The notes under the pieces were generated by a model. That model saw only the letters and a list, made by a program, of their open reading frames with translations. It was not told the DNA's origin and did not search any database. Shown piece after piece: positions 24,379 to 31,938 of a stretch of DNA of 38,751 nt. The stretch's first letter is position 1, and every line of letters begins with the position of its first letter. The stretch is from assembly GCA_016789175.1 (NCBI GenBank), contig JAEURK010000146.1, positions 1 to 38,751 of the forward strand, in the 5' to 3' direction. This stretch comes from Anaerolineales bacterium. Lineage in GTDB: Bacteria > Chloroflexota > Anaerolineae > Anaerolineales > UBA6663. The position numbers and the translations under genes were made by a program.

Positions 24379-25251
24379 ATGAGCACAGCTGCACCTCAAC
24401 TATACCGCGTCAACGTCGGCGAAATCACTTTGTCGGTGCGTGACTGGCCGGGGCGCGAGCCGGCCTTTGTGTTGTTGCACGGTCTGGCCAGCAACAGCCT
24501 GCTATGGGGCGGCGTCGCCGAGCGGCTGTCGGCGGCCGGGCACCGGGCGATCGCGGTCGACCAGCGCGGGCATGGCCTGAGCGATAAGCCCGACGGCCTC
24601 TACGATTTCCCGACCTTTGTGGCGGATCTGAGCCATTTGCTCGTCGCTCTGGGTCTGCACGAGCCGCCCGTGATTGCCGGGCAGTCGTGGGGCGGCAACG
24701 TCGTGCTGGCCTTCGGCGCCGAGCATCCTGAGGCGGCGCGCGGCCTGGCCTTTGTCGACGGCGGCTTCCTCAACGTGCGGGCGGGCATCGGCGAGGATTG
24801 GGAGGCCGTGGCGGACCGGCTGCGTCCGCCGCAGCTGTACGGCATCCGGCCCGAGCACCTGCTCGAGCGGATCCGTGCCGGGCACCCCGATTGGAGCCCG
24901 GAGGCAACCGAGGCCGTGCTGGGCAACTTCGCAACCCTGCCGGACGGCGGCCTGCGCGCGAATCTGACGCTCGAGCGCCACATGCAGATCGTGCGCGCGA
25001 TGTGGGAGCAGGACCCGACGACGCTGTACCCGCGCGTCGCCGCGCCGGTCTTGATCTGCCCGGCCGAGCGCGGAGCGTCAGCCGACCAGGCCCGGGCGGA
25101 GCGCATGGTGGCCGCGGCCGAGGTCGGGCTGCCACGCAGCCGCACCGAGTGGTTTCATCACACCGATCACGACATCCACGCCCACCGGCCGCAGGCACTG
25201 GCGGACCTGTTTTTGCGCGAGCTCGAGACCGGCCTGTGGGCGGCGCGGTAG
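24379..25251 (+). CDS. Alpha/beta hydrolase
   Basis: 290 aa. The oxyanion-hole motif LLHGLASNS is near residue 33, AVDQRGHGLSDKP follows, the nucleophile elbow is GQSWGG with Ser103, and a late His lies in HHTDHDIHAHRPQ. The fold and motifs are those of esterase/epoxide-hydrolase-like enzymes with a short cap domain (about residues 130-210); the substrate cannot be told. The start ATG (24379) is 21 nt inside a longer open frame; it sits just after the -10 box, which excludes the earlier GTG. It is divergently transcribed from the S51-type gene with 87 bp between. Confidence 0.9.
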   Translation: MSTAAPQLYRVNVGEITLSVRDWPGREPAFVLLHGLASNSLLWGGVAERLSAAGHRAIAVDQRGHGLSDKPDGLYDFPTFVADLSHLLVALGLHEPPVIAGQSWGGNVVLAFGAEHPEAARGLAFVDGGFLNVRAGIGEDWEAVADRLRPPQLYGIRPEHLLERIRAGHPDWSPEATEAVLGNFATLPDGGLRANLTLERHMQIVRAMWEQDPTTLYPRVAAPVLICPAERGASADQARAERMVAAAEVGLPRSRTEWFHHTDHDIHAHRPQALADLFLRELETGLWAAR

Positions 25252-25355
25252 CGCTCGGCGCTTGAGATCGGGGGGGGGCGAACGATCCCAGCAGCTGCCT
25301 CTTTCGCGGCCCAAGCCCAGATCCGACAGGGGGCTGCGGCGCCCTGGGTCGAATG

Positions 25356-25384
25356 TTGCGGCCCTGCGCATTGTGATCTATAAC
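25356..25384 (+). promoter_or_regulatory. Sigma-70-type promoter of the LysM lipoprotein gene
   Basis: TTGCGG (25356-25361), a 17-bp spacer and TATAAC (25379-25384), followed by AAGGAGG before the ATG at 25408. Confidence 0.65.
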
Positions 25385-25407
25385 TGAGAACGTTCAAGGA
25401 GGCCCGA

Positions 25408-26103
25408 ATGTCCAAACGTTACAGCCTGCTGGCCGGGTTGGCCGTGGCTGCTCTGCTGTTATCCGCGTGTGCGCGCGCCGCCAGCACCCCGGTGCCCACC
25501 GATGCCCTCGACGGCGGTTTGAGCGTCGACGGCTCCGATCCCAAGGACGGCGACCCGACCATCGAGGCGTTGAGCACGGCGATCGCCCTGACCCAGACGG
25601 CTGCGGCCGGCGGGGGGCAGCCCGTGTTGGCCACGGCGGTGCCCACGACCGACCCCAATGCCCTGCCCACCGCGCTGCCGACGGCTGTCGTGGTCGTGCC
25701 CACGGCCGCGCCGACGGATGCCCTCGGGGGCGTGGCCGGCGTGGCGACCTGCGCCAGCCCGTATGTGGTGCAGGGCGGCGATTGGGCCCTGCGGATCGCC
25801 CAGAAGTGCGGGATCTCACTGGATTCTTTCCAGGCCGCGAACCCCGGGGTCAACCTGACCGACCTGAGCGTCGGCCAGCAGCTGGCCATCCCGGGCGCCG
25901 CGGTCGGGCAGCCCCCGGTTGCCACGGCCGTGCCGACTGTGGCGGCAGGCTCGGCCTGCAGCGGCCAGTACACGGTGCGCACCGGCGACAACCTGTTCCG
26001 GCTGGCGTACAACTGCGGGATCACCACCGAGCAACTGGCGGCCGCGAACAACATCGCGTGGCCGTATCAGATCCAGGTGGGCCAGGTCATCCGCTTCCCC
26101 TGA
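25408..26103 (+). CDS. LysM-domain lipoprotein
   Basis: 231 aa. A lipoprotein signal MSKRYSLLAGLAVAALLLSA ends in the lipobox Cys21. A Thr/Pro/Ala-rich linker runs to about residue 110 (PTDPNALPTALPT and similar). Two LysM modules follow, YVVQGGDWALRIAQKCGISL...LSVGQQLAIP and YTVRTGDNLFRLAYNCGITT...IQVGQVIRFP, separated by a second low-complexity linker. Each module has a Cys pair that may form a disulfide. LysM modules bind N-acetylglucosamine polymers, so this protein is likely tethered to the membrane and docked on peptidoglycan. It has a strong AAGGAGG site, its own promoter and a perfect 32-bp palindrome downstream. Confidence 0.92.
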   Translation: MSKRYSLLAGLAVAALLLSACARAASTPVPTDALDGGLSVDGSDPKDGDPTIEALSTAIALTQTAAAGGGQPVLATAVPTTDPNALPTALPTAVVVVPTAAPTDALGGVAGVATCASPYVVQGGDWALRIAQKCGISLDSFQAANPGVNLTDLSVGQQLAIPGAAVGQPPVATAVPTVAAGSACSGQYTVRTGDNLFRLAYNCGITTEQLAAANNIAWPYQIQVGQVIRFP

Positions 26104-26124
26104 GCGCACTGGCATGACCTTTCG

Positions 26125-26156
26125 GGCGACGGGCGACGCATGCGTCGCCCGTCGCC
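26125..26156. terminator. Perfect 32-bp palindrome after the LysM gene
   Basis: GGCGACGGGCGACGCA is immediately followed by its exact complement (16-bp arms, no spacer) and then GTTTCAC. It ends 16 nt before the Nudix gene start and is the probable 3' end of the LysM mRNA. Confidence 0.7.
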
Positions 26157-26172
26157 GTTTCACAGGAGCCCT

Positions 26173-26703
26173 ATGACCACACCCCCTGTCCATGCCAGCG
26201 AAGTCAAGTTCACGGGCCGCGCGTTCGGCGTGCGGGTCGACGACGTCGAGTATGCCCCGGGCCGCCGCCATCGGATCGAGACCGTCACCCACAGCGCCGC
26301 TGTGACGATGCTGCCGTTCGAAGATGGTCAGATCTGGTTTGTGCGCCAGTACCGGCACTCGGCCGGCGCGCTGCTGCTCGAGCTGCCGGCCGGCACGCTC
26401 AACGCCGGCGAGGATCCGGCGCTGGCCGCCGGGCGCGAGCTCCGGGAGGAGATCGGCCAGCGCGCGGCCAGCCTGGTGCCGTTGGGGTCCTTCTGGCTGG
26501 CCCCGGGCTACTCGACCGAGAAGATGCACGTCTTCCTGGCCAGCGGCTTCACGCCCGACGCCCTCCCGCAGGACGAGGACGAGCTGATCGAAATCGTCAA
26601 AGTGCCGGTGGCGGAGGCCCTGGCCAAAGCCCGCAGCGGCGAGATCCAGGACGCCAAAAGCCTGGCGACGCTGTTTCTGGGGCTGCCGCTTTTGGCCGGG
26701 TGA
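26173..26703 (+). CDS. Nudix hydrolase (ADP-ribose pyrophosphatase-like)
   Basis: 176 aa from the ATG at 26173, with CAGGAG 6 nt upstream; an upstream ATG lies inside the palindrome. The Nudix box is intact, GTLNAGEDPALAAGRELREE followed by IG, matching G-x5-E-x7-REUxEExGU. The N-terminal strand pattern and the VRQYRHSAGALLLELPAGTL stretch are typical of ADP-ribose/NDP-sugar pyrophosphatases (NudF/YjhB-like). It probably removes ADP-ribose or similar nucleotides in the cytoplasm. It lies close behind the LysM gene but with a palindrome between, so co-transcription is uncertain. Confidence 0.93.
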   Translation: MTTPPVHASEVKFTGRAFGVRVDDVEYAPGRRHRIETVTHSAAVTMLPFEDGQIWFVRQYRHSAGALLLELPAGTLNAGEDPALAAGRELREEIGQRAASLVPLGSFWLAPGYSTEKMHVFLASGFTPDALPQDEDELIEIVKVPVAEALAKARSGEIQDAKSLATLFLGLPLLAG

Positions 26704-26748
26704 AAGGGAGGACGGTGGAGGGTGGCGCTCCTTCCTCCTTACTTTTCG
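26702..26748. repeat. Eroded GGAGGA-type inverted repeat after the Nudix gene
   Basis: GAAAGGGAGGACGGTGGAGG faces CTCCTTCCTCC...CTTTTC with several mismatches. It starts at the Nudix stop codon. It looks like a decayed member of the purine-arm family and could double as a weak terminator. Confidence 0.5.
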
Positions 26749-26762
26749 TCGATTCTCGGCCC

Positions 26763-26791
26763 TTGATCGTCTCCCACCCATCTGGTATACT
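26763..26791 (+). promoter_or_regulatory. rplS: Promoter of rplS
   Basis: TTGATC (26763-26768), a 17-bp spacer and TATACT (26786-26791) preceded by TG (extended -10). This is the best-formed promoter in the window, as expected for a ribosomal protein gene. Confidence 0.75.
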
Positions 26792-26797
26792 CTTCTG

Positions 26798-26854
26798 GCT
26801 TGGCCGCCCTGGGTTGTGGGGCGGTTTCGTTTGCCCAGAGAGTGAGCGTGTGAC
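26798..26854 (+). promoter_or_regulatory. rplS leader with mutually exclusive stems
   Basis: CCGCCC near 26803 can pair with GGGCGG near 26819, while the overlapping CTGGG can pair with CCCAG near 26834. The two pairings compete, as in ribosomal-protein leader RNAs. L19 feedback on its own leader is known in other bacteria, but this structure is only a by-eye prediction. Confidence 0.35.
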
Positions 26855-27211
26855 ATGCCAGACTTGATCAAAGCCGTTGAAGCGCCGCGCAACAAGACCA
26901 TCCCTTACCTTGAGCCCGGCGACAATGTTTCCGTGCACGTGAAGATCCGCGAAGGCAACAAGGAACGTGTCCAGGAGTTCCGGGGCATCGTGATCCGCGT
27001 GCGCAAGGGCGGTAATCAGGCCAACTTCACCGTGCGGCGCATCGCCTCGCACGGCGTGGGTGTTGAGCGCACTTTCCTGATGCGCTCGCCGCGCATCGAG
27101 AAGGTCGACCTGTTCCGCGGTTCCCGCGTCCGCCGCGCCCAGCTGTACTTCCTGCGTGATCTGCGCGGCAAGGCGGCTCGCCTGAAGGAAAAGGCGCGCG
27201 TCGACGCCTGA
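26855..27211 (+). CDS. rplS: 50S ribosomal protein L19 (bL19)
   Basis: 118 aa, the usual length. The family pattern is complete: PYLEPGDNVSVHVKIREGNK, RVQEFRGIVIRVRKGG, FTVRRIASHGVGVERTF and SRVRRAQLYFLRDLRGKAAR. It sits at the 30S-50S interface. It is encoded as a single gene with its own promoter and terminator rather than in the rpsP-rimM-trmD-rplS operon typical of many bacteria. The ATG at 26855 opens the conserved N-terminus. Confidence 0.98.
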   Translation: MPDLIKAVEAPRNKTIPYLEPGDNVSVHVKIREGNKERVQEFRGIVIRVRKGGNQANFTVRRIASHGVGVERTFLMRSPRIEKVDLFRGSRVRRAQLYFLRDLRGKAARLKEKARVDA

Positions 27212-27226
27212 GCTTGAAGCCTATCG

Positions 27227-27265
27227 AAACGCGGCCGGCGACCAACGCCGGCCGCGTTTTTGTTT
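27227..27265 (+). terminator. Rho-independent terminator of rplS
   Basis: AAACGCGGCCGGCG pairs with CGCCGGCCGCGTTT around a 5-nt loop and is followed by TTTGTTT. It begins 15 nt after the rplS stop. Confidence 0.92.
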
Positions 27266-27277
27266 CTGCGAGATCCT

Positions 27278-28048
27278 ATGCTTAAACCCCTGATCGGCCT
27301 GACCGCCGAGCGTTGGTCCTCTGGTTATCTCCCGCTGCCCGACCAGGACGTGCAGGGTGTGCTGCGCACCTACGTCGAGGCGTTGCGGGGCGCCGGCGCA
27401 TTGCCGGTCATCATCCCGCTCGGGCTGACGGAGGAGGATCGACAGGCGCTGGCTGCGCGGCTTGACGGTCTGTTGCTCCCGGGCGGCGGCGACGTCGACC
27501 CGGCCGCGTACGGCGAGGCCCCGCACCCCAAGCTATCCGACGACGTCGATCCGCTGCGGGATGCGCTCGAGATCGGGCTGGCCCGCGACGCCGTGGCCTC
27601 GGGCCTGCCCCTGCTGGCGGTCTGTCGCGGGATCCAGGTGCTCAACGTGGCCCTGGGCGGCACGCTGATCCAGGACATCCCGAGCCAGGTGCCCGGCGCG
27701 GTGCGCCACAGCTTCTTTTTGCGTGACGCGCCGCGCGAACATCTGGCGCATGCGGTGCAGGTCGCTGAGGGCTCGCGACTGGCCGACGTGCTCGGCACAC
27801 CGATCGTGCGCGTCAACAGCCGCCACCATCAGGCCGTGCGCGACGTCGCGTCGGGGTTGGAGGTCGTGGCTCACGCGCCGGACGGCGTCATCGAGGGCGT
27901 CGAGCTGCCCGGGCATCCCTTCCTGCTGGGCGTGCAATGGCACCCCGAGAACCTGCAGGCGCTGCCGGAGATGAAGCGGTTGTTTGTCGGATTCGTCGAG
28001 GCAGCCGCAAACGGGAAGAGGGAGGAGAGAGGTGGGAGGAGCGAATAG
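27278..28048 (+). CDS. Gamma-glutamyl-gamma-aminobutyrate hydrolase-like protein (peptidase C26)
   Basis: 256 aa from the ATG at 27278. Class I glutamine-amidotransferase fold: LDGLLLPGGGDVDP, nucleophile elbow AVCRGIQVLN with Cys116, and the His-Glu pair in GVQWHPEN. The PuuD-like family cleaves gamma-glutamyl-GABA in putrescine catabolism, and relatives handle other gamma-glutamyl amides; no putrescine genes are adjacent. The last residues (GKREERGGRSE) and the stop codon are supplied by a GGAGGA palindromic element, so the native C-terminus has probably been replaced by repeat-encoded sequence. It is convergent with the response regulator gene. Confidence 0.9.
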   Translation: MLKPLIGLTAERWSSGYLPLPDQDVQGVLRTYVEALRGAGALPVIIPLGLTEEDRQALAARLDGLLLPGGGDVDPAAYGEAPHPKLSDDVDPLRDALEIGLARDAVASGLPLLAVCRGIQVLNVALGGTLIQDIPSQVPGAVRHSFFLRDAPREHLAHAVQVAEGSRLADVLGTPIVRVNSRHHQAVRDVASGLEVVAHAPDGVIEGVELPGHPFLLGVQWHPENLQALPEMKRLFVGFVEAAANGKREERGGRSE

Positions 28049-28100
28049 CGCGGCAATGTTCGCTCCTCCCTCTTCCCTCCTCCCTCCTCCCTCTTCCCTC
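28013..28100. repeat. GGAGGA palindromic element, copy 3 (between convergent genes)
   Basis: The left arm GGGAAGAGGGAGGAGAGAGG (then TGGGAGGAGCGAA) faces TTCGCTCCTCCCTCTTCCCT and further CCTCCCTCC units. The centre is TAGCGCGGCAATG. The central 12 bp (GGGAGGAGCGAA/TTCGCTCCTCCC) pair perfectly. The element provides the stop codon of the C26 peptidase gene and abuts the stop codon of the response regulator gene, so it occupies exactly the gap between two 3' ends. Confidence 0.85.
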
Positions 28101-28740
28101 ACAGCAGCCCTAACTCACGCGCCTTCAAGGCCGCCTGCGTGCGATCACGGGCGTCGATCTTGGCGAGGACGTTGGTAACGTAGTTTTTGACGGTGCCCTC
28201 GGCCAGGCTGAGCTTGAGCGCGATCTCCTTGTTGCTCAGGCCGTCGGCGACCAGGCGCAGAATTCCGAGCTCGCGCTCGGAGAGCGGCTCGGGGAGCTCG
28301 GCCGGGCGCGCGGCCGGCGCCAGGCGCGCAAACTCGGCGAAGACCTTGCGGGCCACCGAGGGCTCGATCAGTGCGCCGCCGCTCATCACCGTGCGGATCG
28401 CGCCAGCCAGTTCGGCTCCTGAAAGATCCTTCAACAGATAACCGCGCGCGCCGGCGCGCAGGCCCTCGAACACGTTGGCGTCGTCGTCGAACGTGGTCAG
28501 GATGATCACGCGTGCCTCTGGCTCGCGGGCCATCAGCCGGCGCGTCGCTTCCACGCCGTTCATCTGCGGCATGCGGATGTCCATCAACACCACGTCCGGC
28601 CGGGTCTGATCGTAGACGTCGAGCCCGGCCTGGCCGTCGCCGGCCTCGCCCACGATCTCGAAGTCGGCCTCGAGCTCGAGCAGGGTGCGCAGGCCGTCGC
28701 GCATCAGGCGTTGATCGTCGACGAGCAGGATGCGGATCAT
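28099..28740 (-). CDS. NarL/LuxR-family response regulator
   Basis: 213 aa. Receiver domain 1-120 with the acidic pocket VDDQ, phospho-acceptor Asp54 (VLMDIRMP), Thr in ILTTFDDD and Lys in YLLKDLSG. A LuxR-type helix-turn-helix follows (LSERELGILRLVADGLSNKE, then GTVKNYVTNVLAKI). It lies 19 nt after its cognate kinase, at the end of a four-gene operon. It is the only DNA-binding regulator of this module and the obvious candidate to bind the shared 28-bp element upstream of both operons (31413-31440, 36150-36177). The start ATG has AGGGGTGAC just upstream; a small GGCTGC/GCAGCC hairpin spans the kinase stop. Confidence 0.95.
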   Translation of the reverse strand: MIRILLVDDQRLMRDGLRTLLELEADFEIVGEAGDGQAGLDVYDQTRPDVVLMDIRMPQMNGVEATRRLMAREPEARVIILTTFDDDANVFEGLRAGARGYLLKDLSGAELAGAIRTVMSGGALIEPSVARKVFAEFARLAPAARPAELPEPLSERELGILRLVADGLSNKEIALKLSLAEGTVKNYVTNVLAKIDARDRTQAALKARELGLL

Positions 28741-28759
28741 GTCACCCCCTGGGGCTGCC

Positions 28760-29947
28760 TTAAGCAGCCGTCTCTTCAGTCGTCACCGGCACCGTTACCG
28801 CAATCTGCGCGCCGCCGTGCAGGCTGGGGCCGAGGGTCAGCGCGCCTCCCACGGCGTCGGCGCGTTCGCGCAGACCGCGCAGCCCGAGGCCGTCGCCGAG
28901 CTCGACCGGCAGGCCGCGGCCATCGTCGTCGACGCTCAGACGCACGCCGTCGGCGCACGGCGCCAGCTCGACCCAGACGTGGCGCGCCTGGGCATGGCGT
29001 TGGGCGTTGGTCAGCGCTTCTTGCGCGCCGCGAAACAGCGTGTGACGTTGCGAGTCGGTCAGGTGCGGCAGATCGGGCGCGACGTGCAACTGCACGGGCA
29101 GACCGGTCGCGTCCTGGAACTGGCGGGTGAGCTTCGAGAGCGCCGGGCCGAGCGGCAGCTCGTCTTCGCTGGGGCCGCGCAACGCCTGAAGCGTGCGGCG
29201 GAGGTCGGCCAAAGCTTCCTTCATCTGCTCGCGCACAGTGCCGATCATGCGACTGGCGCGCTCGGGGTCTGTCGGCACGAGGCGCTGGGCTCCCTCCAGC
29301 TGGACGACCGCCACCGTCAGGCGATGACCGAGCGAGTCGTGTATCTCGCGCGACAGGCGATTGCGCTCGTCGGCGACCGCCAGCTGCTCAACCTGCTCGG
29401 ACTTCTCGCGCAGTTGCGCGTGCGTCACCTGCAGCTCGCTCAGCAGACGCTGCGCGTTGTTACGGGCGTCTTCGGCGTCTTGCGCGTTCTTCCCGAACGC
29501 GCCGAAGAACACATAGCCGCCGATATAAGGCAGCAGGGTCACCAGACCGGCCAGGGCGCCCATGTTGATCGCAAGAAAGACATACGTGATCACGCCGAAA
29601 GCCGCGATCCAGAGCAGGCCGATGCGGGCCGGCACCATCATCATCGCCTTCGAGCTGAGCACGAAGAAGAGCACCGGCGCCGCGAAGCTGTTGGGGCCTG
29701 TGAGAAACAGCCCGGCAGTGATCAGAGATTCGATCAGAAGATAGAACGTCGCGTTTCGGGCGCTCTGCCAGAACATCGGCACGAAGTCCATCAGGCCGAA
29801 CGCCAGACAGAGACCGGTGCCGAGCCACCGGGCGACAGGATCATCGATGCTGATCCACGAGATCAACATGACCGCCAACACGGTCAGCCAGCCGGCCAGG
29901 TTCATCAGCAGATTGTTGGGTGTGTTGGCGGTCATGTGACGATTCAT
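28760..29947 (-). CDS. Sensor histidine kinase (HisKA_3 type)
   Basis: 395 aa. The N-terminal part has about five or six membrane helices (residues about 12-150) with almost no extracellular loop, an intramembrane-sensing layout as in DesK/LiaS-like kinases. A coiled coil follows (about 155-195), then the dimerisation domain with His203 (SREIHDSLGHRL) and the ATPase domain (EALTNAQRHAQA, VDDDGRGLP and the G2 box GLGLRGLRERADAVGG). It should phosphorylate the adjacent NarL-type regulator. The start codon overlaps the upstream stop as ATGA, indicating translational coupling. The signal is unknown; the partner transporter suggests a membrane-active compound. Confidence 0.93.
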   Translation of the reverse strand: MNRHMTANTPNNLLMNLAGWLTVLAVMLISWISIDDPVARWLGTGLCLAFGLMDFVPMFWQSARNATFYLLIESLITAGLFLTGPNSFAAPVLFFVLSSKAMMMVPARIGLLWIAAFGVITYVFLAINMGALAGLVTLLPYIGGYVFFGAFGKNAQDAEDARNNAQRLLSELQVTHAQLREKSEQVEQLAVADERNRLSREIHDSLGHRLTVAVVQLEGAQRLVPTDPERASRMIGTVREQMKEALADLRRTLQALRGPSEDELPLGPALSKLTRQFQDATGLPVQLHVAPDLPHLTDSQRHTLFRGAQEALTNAQRHAQARHVWVELAPCADGVRLSVDDDGRGLPVELGDGLGLRGLRERADAVGGALTLGPSLHGGAQIAVTVPVTTEETAA

Positions 29948-30390
29948 TGCAGCTGTCCGGGGCTGGCGGTGCTTGGTGTGCGCAGCAGGCGCGCCAGCAA
30001 ATATAGCAGGAAACCCAGTGGGCCCAGCAGCAGGATCAGGGCCAGCAACGGGCTGACGATCCAGGCCGAGAGGCCGCGCTCACGGGCATCCAGATAGGCC
30101 CAGCGGCCGACGAACAGATCGAAGGTCAGGAAGTGCGCCCAGGCGATGGTCGCGCCGAGCGGCGTGCCGAGCAAAGCCGCGATGGCGGCGGGCTGCGGGT
30201 TCGCCAGGCTGACGAGCAAGTCGAGCAACTGTGGTGCAACCAGGGTGACGTAGAGCACGGCCGGCGCCGCCGCGATCCAGGGCGAGGCGACGATCCGCCG
30301 CGTCAGGCCCCAGCCGGGCGCGGCGATCATCAGCAGCCAGAACGGCAGCACCAGGATGTTGCTCAGCGCGAAGAGCAGATCCGGCGTCAT
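29944..30390 (-). CDS. ABA4-like (DUF4281) membrane protein
   Basis: 148 aa with four membrane helices (residues about 5-25, 38-60, 75-95, 110-135). It shows the DUF4281/ABA4 pattern: FALSNILVLPFWLLMIAAPG, a Thr-Arg turn, then WAHFLTFDLFVGRWAYLDAR, and a final helix pair. Plant ABA4 is needed for neoxanthin formation; bacterial members are uncharacterised and often sit with membrane-stress genes. Here it is second in the kinase/regulator operon, coupled at both ends by 4-nt ATGA overlaps. A role as a membrane-sensing accessory to the kinase is inference from this tight linkage. Confidence 0.8.
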   Translation of the reverse strand: MTPDLLFALSNILVLPFWLLMIAAPGWGLTRRIVASPWIAAAPAVLYVTLVAPQLLDLLVSLANPQPAAIAALLGTPLGATIAWAHFLTFDLFVGRWAYLDARERGLSAWIVSPLLALILLLGPLGFLLYLLARLLRTPSTASPGQLQ

Positions 30391-31361
30391 GCCCGGTCAC
30401 CCTGGGGCGCGTGCGGCCAGGCGACCGCAACGGCCGCGCTGAGCAGCGTGCCACCCAGCCAGAAGGCCAGCGCCGTCACGGTCGCGGCGTCCGGCGCCAG
30501 GAGCGGCTGGCCGCGGAGCGCCTGCCAGGTCAGCAGCCCGACCAGGATCAGATAGCTGACGCCACCGATCCAGGTCAGAGCGACCCGTCGGCGCTGGCTG
30601 AGAGCGGTGCCGATGCGCGAGAGCAGCAGGCCGAGCAGCGGCAGGACCTGGAGCGCGTGCAGGCCGACAAAATGCGGGATGCGCAGATCCCCGCCGGTCG
30701 TGCTCCAGCCGACGATGGGCAGGCCTGGGCCGCCGTCGCCGACGCCGACGCTATGCGCGCCGATCTCGACCGGCGCCGCGCCGGTCTGCAGCGCGGCCAG
30801 TTGATCCGGCGTCGGCTGCGTCATCAGGAAGGCGACACCGGCCCCGATGGCCGTGATCACCAGCCCGAAGCGCAGGCTGACGGCCAGGACCGGATCGGCG
30901 AAGCGCTGGCGGATCATCAACACCGCGGCCAGCACGTTGAGGACGAGCGCGAACGTGATCGCGGCACCCATGGCCGAGAACAGGGCGGCGTCGAGCGGGG
31001 TGACGAAGTTGAAGTGGCTGCGCACGCCGCGCACGACCTGCAGGACGATCAGCGCCAGCTCGAGCGCGAAGACCGTGGCCGTGCCCCAGCCGATCAGGCT
31101 GACGAGGCGGCGATGGCCGTCGATGTGGCGCAGTATCCAGGCCATTGTGACGGCATAGAGCGCCGTCGAGAGCGCGAACTTGGCGGGCTTCATCCAGGCC
31201 GGCGCGCCCGTGATCGTGCGCGGATCGAGCGCCAGGCCGACGGCGGCGATGGCGAGCAGGAGCAGGCCGCCGAGCGCGGCGGCGATCAACGGGCGCTGAG
31301 TGGTCCACCAGGCAGGCAGACGCGGCGGAGCGGTTTCGTGGGGGATGGTGACGGCGGTCAT
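30387..31361 (-). CDS. Multi-pass membrane protein, first gene of the kinase operon (unknown)
   Basis: 324 aa with about eight membrane helices; a conserved-looking segment is GAPAWMKPAKFALSTALYAV in the second helix region. I do not recognise a characterised family. The start is the ATG at 31361, which has GGAG upstream; the earlier in-frame ATG at 31418 lies upstream of the predicted -10 box (31397-31402), so it cannot be on the main transcript. It overlaps the next gene by 4 nt (ATGA). It may be a sensory or target protein of the two-component system. Confidence 0.75.
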   Translation of the reverse strand: MTAVTIPHETAPPRLPAWWTTQRPLIAAALGGLLLLAIAAVGLALDPRTITGAPAWMKPAKFALSTALYAVTMAWILRHIDGHRRLVSLIGWGTATVFALELALIVLQVVRGVRSHFNFVTPLDAALFSAMGAAITFALVLNVLAAVLMIRQRFADPVLAVSLRFGLVITAIGAGVAFLMTQPTPDQLAALQTGAAPVEIGAHSVGVGDGGPGLPIVGWSTTGGDLRIPHFVGLHALQVLPLLGLLLSRIGTALSQRRRVALTWIGGVSYLILVGLLTWQALRGQPLLAPDAATVTALAFWLGGTLLSAAVAVAWPHAPQGDRA

Positions 31362-31396
31362 GGGTTCTCCGGAAGGGGTCTCGAGTGTGATCACCC

Positions 31397-31440
31397 TTTG
31401 TACGGCCGGGGCGGTCATGTGGCCGAGTGCCGGAGGTCAC
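31397..31440 (-). promoter_or_regulatory. Operator and -10 box of the kinase/regulator operon
   Basis: The plus-strand text 31413-31440 reads GGTCAT, GTGGC, CGAGTGC, CGGA, GGTCAC: two GGTCA-type half sites 22 bp apart around CGAGTGC. On the minus strand ATGACC is followed by exactly 10 nt and TACAAA (31402-31397). The same layout is found at 36134-36177. A degenerate third half site lies near 31446. Confidence 0.75.
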
Positions 31441-31539
31441 GCCGGGCGGCATGCGTTGGTTAGAAAATCGACCTAGATTCTTTGAATACGGTTTTTGAAT
31501 GGCCTATGTTTCCCGAGAATCGCGGGTGGACCTGTCAGG

Positions 31540-31929
31540 TCAAAGGTTAGAATCACCCAGCCTGAGCGTCACGACCACGCTCTCGGGGGCCATGGCGGCG
31601 GCCCGCTCGGGCGTGAACAGCGGCGCGTAGATCCTGACGATCTCGGCCGCGACCGCTTCGTCCGGCCCGGTCAGCACGTCGGCCTGGGCGGCCCGGGCCC
31701 GGCCCTGCAGCCACAGCGCGACGGGCGCACCGCTCTGCAGGTTGCGCCACCACCGCCGTTTTCGGCGCGTGACGAAGGCCAGCGTATCGCCGCTGCGCTT
31801 GTACTGCACGGGCGTGGTGTATGTCTCGCCACTGCGGCGGCCCTGGAAGCTCACCAGGACGTAGGCGCCGCTCATCAGGCCATGAAACGGGGAGCGTAAG
31901 ATCGCGGTAACGATCGGGTTGTACCACAT
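31540..31929 (-). CDS. Small nitroreductase-family (deazaflavin-dependent type) protein
   Basis: 129 aa. It has the DUF385/DDN-like split-barrel pattern: FQGRRSGETYTTPVQYKRSG and FVTRRKRRWWRNLQSGAPVA. It lies 9 nt after the second ABC-2 permease gene, so it is the last gene of the export operon. Family members use F420 or a flavin; with no other redox gene nearby its role in resistance is unclear. Possibly it modifies the exported compound. It is related to, but shorter than, the protein at 5422-5979. Confidence 0.8.
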   Translation of the reverse strand: MWYNPIVTAILRSPFHGLMSGAYVLVSFQGRRSGETYTTPVQYKRSGDTLAFVTRRKRRWWRNLQSGAPVALWLQGRARAAQADVLTGPDEAVAAEIVRIYAPLFTPERAAAMAPESVVVTLRLGDSNL

Positions 31930-31938
31930 GGGGCCCCC

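Noticed and set aside
29944..31361. Membrane proteins of the kinase operon as additional ABC permeases
   Set aside because: They lack the ABC-2 layout (one helix, large outer domain, then a helix bundle) and one fits DUF4281.
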